A stretch of 64,000 nt of DNA, taken from the NCBI GenBank assembly GCA_024509875.1, contig JAMPIV010008047.1:186001-250000 (forward strand). Reading direction: 5' to 3'. The notes under the pieces were generated by a model. The model was not told the origin of the DNA and searched no databases. It saw only the letters and a list, made by a program, of their open reading frames with translations. Origin of the DNA: Oreohelix idahoensis. Lineage: Eukaryota > Mollusca > Gastropoda > Stylommatophora > Oreohelicidae. Position numbers and translations under genes: made by a program. This document shows, in pieces, positions 44,209-56,900 of this stretch (within the stretch, counting starts at the first letter, position 1; every line of letters starts with the position of its first letter).

Positions 44209-47200
44209 AACGGAGAAAAGCTTCACGTTTCCCAAGTGGGGACATAAAAGTAAGCAACTCGACAGAAGGGACCATAGATATGGTTACGCCACAGTCATTT
44301 ATTGGACGCTTTTGCGCGATACCAAGCTTTTGATTTGAATTCAGCGGCTAAACGCAGATGTTCGAAATATTACAAAATTTAAAAAGTATTTTTTTCTTAA
44401 TATTAATGTTAGGAATATAAAAATTAGCTGGCCGGATGGCCCATTCTGAGCAGTGAACTAATATGTTCTTAATTTTACAAACGGATAGATAATATTGAAG
44501 ATAATGACAAAAGACAGTATTGTTCACATCATCGACAGACTGTATTGAATCTAAAAGTGTCGCTATTTGCACAAAAAAACACGACCTCGAGACGCAGGTG
44601 TTCAAATCTACTTAGTATGGAGGAGAGGGTCGTTGGTGGTAGCTGTGTCTAAATATAACTTTTAACGACAAAATTTTGGAGGGGAGAGAAAGGTTGGTTC
44701 AAAAATCAAGTACATTTTGTATAAACACAAGTAGAGACGGACAGACTAACAGATAACCATCCATACTTGACTGAAGCATGACTGAAATGACTTTAGTGTA
44801 GGAAATTTGAATTTAAAATAAACCTAGGCAGTGATTGGCCACAGACAATCATATCATTAGCGCTCAGACGCGAAAGTGGGGCCATTCTCCAATAGTTGTT
44901 CAGTGATAGACACAGATTTTAAAGTGTGGTGATTTCCATATGAAAGAAAGTGAAAGAAGTTTAGGGACGCCATACTATAGCCAGCAGCTCAGCTGAGTTT
45001 TGCTAGCAATTCTGTGTTATTTATTCATAATCTGGTAAGATTGAAATTATTTCCTTATATATATTTTGAATATTGTTTAATGTTCGAGTGATTTGATACT
45101 GCCATATCGAAATCTAGCCTTACAAACAAGTAGGGATTTGCTCTAGACCCCCCGCCAAGTCAGGGTCTAGGGACCAACAATGTACATAAACTCCAGCAAG
45201 GGTTAGGCAAGACAGATCAAGTGTTGAGAATAATGAAACATATTACCTATCCTCTTTTAGGGCAGACAACTAATAAATATTTTTCAGAATCTATAGTCTG
45301 GGAGGATCTATCCGATGTAAAACCACCATGGTAAATGTGCTGTTTGGTCAGAGAGATCTGACCTGTCTGTATGATGTGGTTGTTGTGTCAGTGTTGTGTC
45401 CAGACGTGGGTAGAGAATAGATTTTGACACATGGCCCATACTTTGATTGCAGAGCTGTGAGTTTCTGTTGTCAACAAAGCAGTGTCTATTCAGTTGGTGA
45501 CTTACTCGAGTGTATCTGTGCAGTTCTTGTGACAGAGACCACCATTATTGCCCGCCAGCACGGAGAGGTGGGACCACCAGATTTCAGCACCAGAGCTACA
45601 ACTACAAGATGAGTGAGCCTCTGGTCTGCTGGACATTCACCAACGCTTTGTAGTTACTAATATCCCCATAAAAATTCCCACCATTTTCTGGACACTGTGT
45701 AGTCAATATAGACAGGTGTGATGAGGCCACCCCAACAGCACAAACATTAACTATCCTCCCAAGTAGATGACTACTAGAACATTTTAATAAAACTAACTAG
45801 TATAGTACATATATATGTACACTATTGCATTTATGATATAATATTCCATGCATTTCTTTCATAATCTCTAAATCCTTTTAAGTTCTGGTCAACCTAAAAA
45901 AATTGATCCAGAACAAAATAAATGTAATATAATTCTATCAAAAATTTTACACACGTGAGTTAGTTCAGTGTATTTTAACATTTGTTAATATTATTAGTCT
46001 TCTTAATTATCTGTGGGTGTATTTATAAACTATCACACCACACTACACATCATAACCCTAGACATTTTATGTAGCCACATTCATTAAGAAAAAAATTAAG
46101 TGTGAGGTCGTAGTGGTAGCAAGAAAGGCCTTCTGACAATTCACAACTACATTTTATCTCAGGAGCCTTCACAGCTGGCCTCATACATTACATTTAGTAA
46201 CATCACCATCATACAATACCATCAAACACCACTACAGTCTACACAGGAAGTCCGGTTCTCTGGATGTATGTTGTGTATGGAATAATACTCAATGGTTAAC
46301 CAGTGTGTCTGCAGAATGGGAGAAGATCGGATACCACGACAAGCATGGGAAACAAAGAGCCAAGGATCCAGACCCCGAGGACGACCCAGAGTCCGCTGGG
46401 AGGACAACATTAGACAATCTTTGAAAGACCGAGGACTAGAATGGAACCAGGCCAGGAGGAAGACAGCCGATAGGATAGTCTGGCGCTCTCTCTTCCAAAC
46501 CTCTACACCTCATGGTAGAAGGAGAACGACTAAGTAAGTAAGGTTAACCAGTGAATAATTTTATTACCTAATTAGGCTTGAATGAACAGTTAACCGGGGC
46601 CTCCGGTAACTGCTGACAAAACTATTTCCAACATTCTGTTTGTTTATACTGTCTGGTTTGCAAAATTATAACTTCTTGATCATGTTTGATCATTAAAAGT
46701 TACATCTAATATTACAAGAAATCTTTATAAACCTGTTGAAAGATTTCAAGCTTGGCCTCATCCACATCCTTCACACTGAATTCTCCTTTGGCTGCCCAAG
46801 CCACACACTGCCTGAACACATCTAGAGTCTTCAGACTGTGGGGATCTCTGGTGGGGAGAACAGAGTCAAGTTTTACAAAGATGAGTCTGGTTCCAACAGT
46901 TGCACGTTATAAGTGAATGAAGTTATAAATAAGTGCCAATGGGACATCTCCAGCAAGAGACTAAATAACCAACAATAACTCACATCACACAGATATATCT
47001 TTAAAAAAATGTTATCAACACATGCATTAACAATACAATCACAAATGCACAACATTCGTTAACTATACGTAGAGCATATAAAAGTGTGTACAATGTACAG
47101 GAATAATTTATGTAAAACTATATCTGGAAAGGACACATTAACCACATTGAAATAATACAAGCACAACATGTACAAACATACCCATATACGAGTAGTTCCT

Positions 47201-47639
47201 AATAAGACAAAGGAAGAACAGGAATACTACTCTCTCTCTCAGGGATATTGTAAGGACATGACGTACTCCATCTCTCAGGGATATTGTAAGGACATGACAT
47301 ACTCCATCCCCCCAGGATATTGTAAGAACAGGACTTGTACTCCATCTCTCAGAGATACTGTAAGAACAGGATGTACTCCATCTCTCAGGGATGTAAGAAC
47401 AGGACTTGTACTCCATCTCTCAGGGATGTTGTAAGAACAGGACTTGTACTCCATCTCTCAGAGATATTGTAAGGACATCACTTGTACTCCATCTCTCAGG
47501 AATATTGTAAGGACATCACTTGTACTCCATCTCTCAGGGATATTGTAAGGACATCACTTGTACTCCATCTCTCAGGAATATTGTAAGGACATGACTTTTA
47601 TTCTCAATGTCTCAGAGATATTGTAAGGACAGGACTATT

Positions 47640-47684
<45 letters not shown>

Positions 47685-47927
47685 GATAATGTAAGGACAT
47701 GACTTTTACTCCATCTATCAGAGATATTGTAAGAACAGGACTTGTACTCCATCTCTCAGGGATGTTGTAAGAATAGGACTTGTACTCCATCTCTCAGAGA
47801 TAATGTAAGAACAGGACTTGTTATCCATCAGGGATATTGTAAGAACAGGACTATTGCTCTCTCTCAGAGATATTGTAAGAACAGGACTATTGCTCTCTCT
47901 CAGAGATATTGTAAGAACAGGACTATT

Positions 47928-47973
<46 letters not shown>

Positions 47974-50900
47974 AGATATTGTAAGAACAGGACTAGTGCT
48001 CCCTCTCTCTCTGTGAGATATTGTAAGAACAGGACTGTTGCTCTCTCTCAAGAGATATTGTATGAACAAAACTATTGCGCTCTCTCTCATGGATATTGTA
48101 AGAACAGGGCTATTCCTCTCTCTCTCTCAGAGATATTGTAAGAACAGGACTATTGCTCTCTCTCAGAGATATTGTAAGAACAGGACTATTGCTCTCTCTC
48201 AGAGATATTGTAAGAACAGGACTATTGCTCTCTCTCTCTCTCTCTCTCTCTCAGAGATATTGTAAGAACAGGACTATTGCTCTCTCTCTCAGAGATATTG
48301 TAAGAACAGGACTATTGCTCTCTCTCTCAGAGATATTGTAAGAACAGGACTATTGCTCTCTCTCTCTGAGATATTGTAAGAACAGGACTATTGCTCTCTC
48401 TCTCTCAGAGATATTGTAAGAACAGGACTATTGCTCTCTCTCTCTCTCTCAGAGATATTGTAAGAACAGGACTATTGCTCGCTCTCTGTCAGGGATATTG
48501 TAAGAACAGGACTATTGCTCTCTCTCTCAGAGATATTGTAAGAACAGGACTATTGCTCTCTCTCTCTCTCAGAGATATTGTAAGAACAGGACTATTGCTC
48601 TCTCTCAGGGATATTGTAAGAACAGGACTATTGCTCTCTCAGGGATATTGTAAGAACAGGACTATTGCTCTCTCAGGGATATTGTAAGAACAGGACTATT
48701 GGCAGGCAACCTCATTATACACAATAAGTAGTTACAGAAACCACAGCTACGAGAGGTCATTATGCTATGGTGCAGGCTTCCTGCAGTGAAAGCAGCTACG
48801 GTTGTATCTCCAAATTGACAGAGCACAAAAGATATGATGATGATGATACACTAAAACTGCATACAGCTCCCAGTTGTTGCCGTCATTTTCGACAGAGTCA
48901 TATGTCAAGTTATTTGTCACATGTTTTTTTCACCCTAGTCAAAGGGGAATAATTATGTCTTTACCTTACGATGTCAGGTTGATTAGGGGTTGTCTTCCCT
49001 GTTGGTTCATCCTTTGGGGTTTGACCTGTATGAAGATAGGGTCAAAGGTAAACAGTTTAGGGCTTGTGCCCATGCGCGAGAATTTTAAGCGCCAAGTTAA
49101 CATACTTTCGTCAGCCCGGGTGATGTGTCCTGGCTTCTGAGGGACGAATGTCCATTGTGTTTTTGGGGAAGGAATCTTCGAAGTGACTGCGTTGTCAGTT
49201 CTCCCCAGTGACTCTCTGTGCGTCGGAATGAAGACAGAGTTCCTTATTGTGTTCTGAGGATTCGGTTCCAGGTAATACCGACTTTTTCCATTATTACGCT
49301 TTCGGTGGCAGAACATGTTAAAAGATTACCTAGTCTGTGAACTACAGCTCACCGGTCCTAAATTACAGAACTTATATTTTGTGCTCAAGGTAGCCATCCA
49401 AGACTGTTAATCTTTATATTATCCAGAAGTCCAGTGACGAAGTTATATTGTGGGAACCGCAGATTGGCGGTATAGAAATATCTACATAAGTATTACTGCA
49501 GGATTGATGTTAATCTGCTTATAAGAAGTACACGCATGACACCATTTTGAGGCCCGTGTTACGGCTAAAATACTACAGCCTGATATGTACAATTGGCGGG
49601 GAATGCCAAGTTGTACCTGTGCGTCAAAGTGATCAAGGTATCTGACGCGTTTAGTCAGAGATACCAAAGCGGCATTATGATTTGTCATTGAAGAACATTA
49701 CTATTGACTATGTACGAATATTGGAATGTTTACCAGCCCTTTTGAATGCCTGATGTATACCTAACGATTTCCGGTCAGCATGACCTTGTTTACACTGACT
49801 GTTCCTGTCGATGCTATGTGTGTTATCGTCAATAAATGTTTTGAATTGAGCCTGCAGTGTCCCAGCATCTTTGACTACTGCATGTGAGTGTATGGGTTGC
49901 ATTACACAACAGATACGAGCCTAAACACATTCGCGCTTTCATTCGCACCCACACTCAGCTCATCATACGCCAGCACTACACACCTAACAACATGTATACT
50001 GTCTTGTGCCAGTGATCACCTCAATAAGAGAAAAGTGACAGTTACATTTCTGGTGTTCCAGTGTGGTCTCTGCTAGTATTGTGAAATGGAATATACGAGC
50101 TGGTAAAGCCACCGTCTACATTTCTGGTAGCTGATGCACATTACATTTTTGATCTGTGGGTCTAAGCTACACATTGGACAGAGCGATCTAGTTCCGTGGA
50201 CTTTGTGCTACATGTTTTGTTAAACAAGGTGGACAGCTGTAACACACATCTCAAGTACACTACACTACCAAGTTTCGGACACAGGACAGAAATAGGTCAT
50301 CAACTGTTGACCCAGAGAAACAGTGCTAGCATTTATGTGATATTGCTACGTGAACCACAGCTGCATACGAGTCAAGTCCCTTACAGTAAACGGTACCGCT
50401 GGTCATTTACGTCTCAGTCAACAGACTTTTCTACGTTCGAGTATTCAAGTTTCATGTTTCGAGGTCAAGTTCCTGTTTGTAAACAGTACATGAAATTGTA
50501 AACATTCAAGGTGCAAGTCTCAAGTTTCCAAAAGGTCATAGTAACATTTTGTTCGTGAAGACCACTTCATGCTTCAGTGGATCTGACAATCAGTGTGCGC
50601 TTGACATTTTATTGTGTTCGCAAGGAGCAAGAAATTACTTTAGTGTCATTTGTGACTGAACTTGTATTGCAACACATTGTATTGATTATTATATATATTT
50701 ATGTTACTCGTGATATTGTTGTGTATTTTGCTTGTGTTTTTCAGCGGGTTTAAGGTTGGGTGGTGACTATTATAAGATATACCACGTAATAGAGGTCTTG
50801 TAATAGTGTTCTGTAGGCGCAAATTTTCTTAATTGAAAATTTGCTAGCGACAATTTGTTGCTATTTGTGTTAGTTGTGCCGAAACTGTACTTATCGTTAT

Positions 50901-53900
50901 TTTTGTGATATTTTTTCTGTTTTTCAGTTTTGATTTCAATTGTTTGTATCTGTAGGTCTTTCCTTCCTTTCGTTTATTTCTTAACACTTTTTCGTTTATA
51001 AAAGTGTTGCTATTTGTCTTGTTTACTTTTCACGGTCATCAGTACACATTTGTGTAACATTTACTTTACTTTTTGCTGTATCATTTATTTGACTTCCGCG
51101 AACATTTTCGGTCATTGTTCTGTATCTTTGTCTTTGTATTTGTGATTGTACTACATTATTGTCATACACAGTCTACCTACATACATATACTTGGTCATGT
51201 ATTATTATTAATATTAATATGGTACACTCTTCATATAGAGATTGTTGATGGAGTATTATTATACAAGATATTTATACAAGTTCTTTGATAAAAGACTTGT
51301 TATCCACAAAGATTGAGACAAGGTAAAATATATATATGCAAGTTCTTTTGAGAAAAGATTTGTGCCCACGCTGATTGGGATATAAAGATATTATTTTCCA
51401 CAGGTGTTCAAGTGATTATTTGTTACATTATAATCAAGATAACCATACAAGGTCTTTGACTAAGACTAAGAGAGTGAAATAAAGTGAAGTGAGTATACAA
51501 GTCTAATATTACAGACTTGTCTCCCATTGAAGTGGGATAAGGTAATTTATTTAATTTTTCAGGTTACTGATCTCTTTAGACAGAATGGCTAATTTAGATT
51601 CCTTCATCAAGCAAGGGTTAACCCTTGGTAAGGCTGGTAAGGAATTGGAAGAATTTGCAATTGCTCAATTCGCCATTGCATTAAAGTCAGAAGAAAAGAA
51701 ACAAAAAGATGAAAATAAATTGAAAGCAGAAGCTGAACAAAGGAAAGCAGAAGCTGAACAAAAGAAGCTAGAAGCTGAGAATAGAAGATTAGAACTTGAG
51801 GAAAAAAGGTATCAAAGAGAAGCTGAGGAGAAAAAACTTCAAGCTGCTGCTGAGGAGAGAAAAGCTCAAGGTGCTGCTGCTGCTGAGGAGAGAAAATTCC
51901 AGATGGAAATTGAAGAAAAACAACTTCAAGCTGCTGCTGAGGAGAGAAAACTTCAAGCTGAGGCTGAAAAAAGAAAAATGGAACATGAGGAAAGACTCGT
52001 AACTTTGGAGTTAGAGAAATTGAAAGTGGCGAGTACGGGTGCTCATCAAACAACTTCGAGTACGACAAAAGAGTTTGTTAGTAGGATTAAATTACCTCAT
52101 TTCAATCCTTTAAAGGATGACGTAGCGGATTATCTTGATAGATTCCAATTTTTATGCGATGCGCATAATGTAAAAAAAAGAAAAATATGTCGAACTGATG
52201 GAATTTTTTACAGGTGATACAGTGACTACTCTTATGACAATAGACGAACATGACAGGACCAATTATGATGTTGTCAGAGCAGCATTGCTAAAAAAATATC
52301 AACTAAAAGAAGAAGATTATCGTCTTCGTTTTAGGACAATGTTGCCAGAAAATGGAGTAGATTTCTCTGAATTTTTTTCAGAAATACGTCGTACATTTAC
52401 ACGATTGGTTGAATTGTCTCAGACTGAGAAAACATATGAAGGCCTAATGGACTTATTACTTCGAGATAAGGTTTTGTCATCTGTTAATGATTCTTTCCTT
52501 GCATTTCTTCATGAGCGTAAACCCAAAAACTTAAAAGATATGGAGGAATACTGTTGCCAGTACGCCACCGCGCATCCCCATGCTACAGTTCGCAATTCTA
52601 AAATGAAAGAAGGGTTGCCAGTTGCTTCGGCAGCACCATATGGCCCTAATTTCAATAAAATTTTCAGGGTGCTCAACAAAACTGGAATAGGAGAAGTAAT
52701 CAGAATTACACTCAGAATCAGAGTAATCCAACATATAACAGTTCTTCTTCTAAGAACTGGAGAGGAGATGGTAGTTCTCGTAATTTTGGTGGTAATAATC
52801 TTAGACACTTTCGCAAAGGTTATCACAATAATAACTATCCGAGCTCTCGAGATAATCATTCTCGACATCAGGAATTTGACGATGGTGAATTTAGAAACCG
52901 GGATTCAAACCGGAATGATAATTACAATAGGCAATATGATTATAATTACAGGGGAAATGATAATCGTGGCAGACCTAGACATAACATAAGAAGACCTTTC
53001 CAACAGGCAAACTCTGCACAACAAGAGTTTGATGGAGCCTGTAATCAAGTGAATGATAGTGGTAACTCTAAGGCTATCACTGGTTGTGCTTTCGATTTTG
53101 GGAGAGCAACTGGATGCCCCAAATGCTCAACATTGTTTGATCCATCGTCTGTATCTACCCTAAGTTGTGGTCACCCTCTTCCTGCTCTTCCTGCTACAGT
53201 TGCGCATGATGGGAGAGGATCTCTCATCTTGCATAACGGTCTAATAAATGATAGTATAGTCTCAGTGCTTTTCGATTCGGGATGTACTACCTTCGGGGTT
53301 AGGCAATCTCTGAGAGATCCTTGCTGTGCCACTGGAAAAGTGGTCAAATGTGTTACATTTGGTGGGACCATAGAAGAATATCCTACTGCTATCATTAGGA
53401 TTGACACTCCCTTCTTTACAGGAGATGTCCATGCCTGTCTTCTTCCTAATCCTATTGCGGATCTTATAATCGGTCGTATTCATGGGGTTAAGGAAAGCAC
53501 CCAGCAACAAATTGCTATTTGGGAGAAACAAAACATCCATGCACTCAATGCTTTGAGTAATACTAAGCAATATGTGAACAATTCTTTTCGTGGAAAATAT
53601 GGTTTCCCAAGGAATAACAATACTGCCTCTAATGGGAGTTGGATTCAGGCCAACAAAGGTAAATCAACTTTAAATCACGGTGAGGACTTTGATAAGTGTC
53701 ATGTTAAGATTCCTCAGGGAAACCGTGCATCGAATTTTCAGATTCCTGATAAGTTGGTACAAGAAAACAAAACTGTTAGTACCCATCGTACTCAGTTCAA
53801 TCAGTACGATGTACCTGTTAAGCACATTGCTACAGGCAAAAATAACAACAATTCTGCTAGAAGAAATAACCGTGATTGTGGACAGTACCAAACACGTCCA

Positions 53901-56900
53901 TCACGTGATGGTTCTTCTTCAAAGAACTGGAGGCAATGTAATTGTCCTCAACATGTTGGTCCCAATAACTATGGGAACTTTAATAAAAGTTACCAACCTG
54001 ATAATAGTTTTTCTTGGAAACAACAAAATCCACGTATGTCTTACTTCCCTCCAGGGAGAACAGACTTCTCATTTCATGGAAAGGTCCATACACTATAGTC
54101 TCAAAAATTTCCGATGTCGACTATATTGTCGATGTGGATGGAAAGCATAAAACCTTTCATATAAATATGCTTACAGAGTTTATTGAACGACCAGACTATT
54201 TGCAGCCTATTTTCCAGGCGACGGACGACTCTCCAGTCCAACATGGTCACATCTCATCCCTGTCCGTTATACAGGATGAGGAAACTATTTTTTCTGACGT
54301 TAACTTACCTCTTCCTGCGATTCCACTTAATTCTACGGAATCATGGAAAAACGTTACAGTCTCTTCGAATTTGTCTTTTGAGGAACAGCGTCAAGTATCT
54401 TCTACGCTACAATCATTTCAGGATGTCCTTACCGACATTCCTGGACACACACGTGTCATTGAACATGACATCATACTTACTGATCGTAATCCGATCAGAG
54501 TAAGACCATACCCTATACCTATTCATTTTCAAGCACAAGTCGAGAAAGAATTGGATGACATGATTCAACTGCAAATAATTGAACCATCCACTTCAGCTTA
54601 TTCTTCGTCGATAGTTATTGTTCGAAAGAAAGACAATAACATACGTCTTTGCATTGACTATCGCAAATTAAATCAATTTACGAAGTTCGATGCTGAACCT
54701 ATGCCTTTATTAGATGATCTACTTATTAGACTTTCTAAAGCTAGATTCTTTACTAAACTAGACTTGTCGAAAGGTTATTGGCAAGTCCCTTTGACGGAGC
54801 ATGCCAAACCTCTCACTGCTTTTTCGATACCTAGGGGTCTGTTTCAATGGAATTTTATGCCTTTCGGGCTTATGAACGCCCCAGCTACTTTCGTGCGCAT
54901 GATGCGACGAATTCTGTCAGATCGTGCAGATGTCATCGCATATTTAGACGACATCTGTCTTTTCAGCGATACGTGGGAAGAACACTATTTGGGTGTAAAG
55001 GAATTGCTGTCTACTCTACGTGAGCATAATTTAACTGCAAAACCCTCTAAAGCTTTTGTTGGGTTTAGTGAAATTTCTTTCCTAGATCATCGGGTTGGTC
55101 ATGGTCTGTTGAAGACAGAGGACCAAAACATTTCAAAGATATTGAATATCTTGGTTCCGAAGACAAAAAAACAAGTGCGTAGTCTCTTGGGATTGATACA
55201 ATTCTATGGAAGATTCATTGAGAATCTGTCCTCCATTATGGCACCACTTTCATCATTATTGAAAAAAGGTTCTCCTAATATGGTGCGTTGGTCCCAAGAA
55301 TGCCAATCTTCATTGGATCAGGTTAAGAATTTGTTCTCATCTCATCATATCTTAAGACTACCAACGATTGATAAGACTTTTGTTCTTCATAGTGATGCCT
55401 CTTCCACTGGGATTGGAGCGGCACTAATGCAGGAGTATTCAGGAACTCTGCATCCTGTAATGTATATCTCTAGGAAGCTGAATGCGGCAGAAAGGAATTA
55501 CTCGGTTTTAGACCGTGAATTGTTGGCTATGGTTTGGTCCATTCTTAAGCTACAAAGGTTCCTTCTGGGCGCGCATTTCTTTATGGAAACCGACCAAAAA
55601 GCTCTTACGGCTATGCAAAGTAAGGATTGGAAGAGCTTGAAATCTACTCGTTATGCTATTGCTCTTCAGCCTTTCCATTTCACGGTGCGAGCTATCCGTG
55701 GTTCGGATAATGTGATGGCGGACATATTGTCTAGATACCCACATGATTCCAATTAAATCTTGTGTCCTAGTTTTCCTGATACACTTTCAGACTTAGGTCT
55801 GTCCTTAGTATCCTAATATATTGTAATACAAATGTTTTACTATTTGGATGATGTATAAAGAATTTAACAAATTTGATTTTGTCCATCCATTAGTGATATG
55901 TTGCTAATATAGCATTGTAGTTCATGATATTTGTATATTGACATTTGTATATTGCTATAATTATAGTATTTAATAATGTTTGATATGTGTCTTGGTAATG
56001 CCAGCAACTCAGGTTCTTTAATGATACCTCCTGAATTGGTTTTGCTTTGAGAAATATTTTCTCTTATGTTAGGAGATGATTTGTACCCTCTTTAGACGCT
56101 TTATTTGTGCGTCCATTGTACCTGATATTAGGTTCATTCTTTCATGAGCGCATAATTGATGCTTGTGCTGTCTTGCTCATAGATAAATTTAAAAAGAAAA
56201 CAAATGTGTATCATTTTTTTTTTACAGGGAGGGTGTAGTAATATGTTGCAGTCATTTTCGACAGTCATATGTCAAGTTATTTGTCACATGTTTTTTCACC
56301 CTAGTCAAAGGGGAATAATTATGTCTTTACCTTACGATATCAGGTTGATTAGGGGTTGTCTTCCCTGTTGGTTCATCCTTTGGGGTTTGACGTGTATGAA
56401 GATAGGGTCAAAGGTAAACAGATTAGGGCTTGTGCCCATGCGCGAGATTTTTAAGCGCCAAGTTAACATACTTCCGTCAGCCCGGGTGATGTGTCCTGAC
56501 TTCTGAGGGACGAATGTCCATTGTGTTTTTGGCGAAGGAATCTTTGAAGTGACTGCGTTGTCAGTTCTCCCCAGTGATTCTCTGTGCGTCGGAATGACGA
56601 CAGAGTTCCTTATTGTGTTCTGAGGATTCGGTTCCAGGTAATACCGACTTTTTCCATTATTACGCTTTCGGTGGCAGAACATGTTAAAAGATTACCTAGT
56701 CTGTGAACTACAGCTCACCGGTCCTAAATTACAGAACTTATATTTTGTGCTCAAGGTAGCCATCCAAGACTATTAGTCTTTATATTATCCAGAAGTCCAG
56801 TGACGAAGTTATATTGTGGGAACCGCAGATTGGCGGTATAGAAATATCTACATAAGTATTACTGCAGGATTGATGTTAATCTGCTTATAAGAAGTACACG

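Noticed and set aside
44138..44338. Poly-glycine/proline protein genes around the G run
   Set aside because: They exist only because of the homopolymer and differ in each frame.
47220..48705. CRISPR-like array (regular repeats with variable spacers) and long coding frames
   Set aside because: The variable parts are simple CT runs and the frames exist in all three phases because the unit is repetitive. This is an animal minisatellite.
48966..49316. 116-codon minus-strand frame present in both LTRs (also 56332-56682)
   Set aside because: Its conservation only reflects LTR duplication; no recognisable domain. A gene within the LTR cannot be excluded but has no support.
51607..52068. Minus-strand frame of 153 codons opposite gag
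   Set aside because: It is the antisense of the gag coiled coil, rich in Phe/Ser/Gln for compositional reasons.
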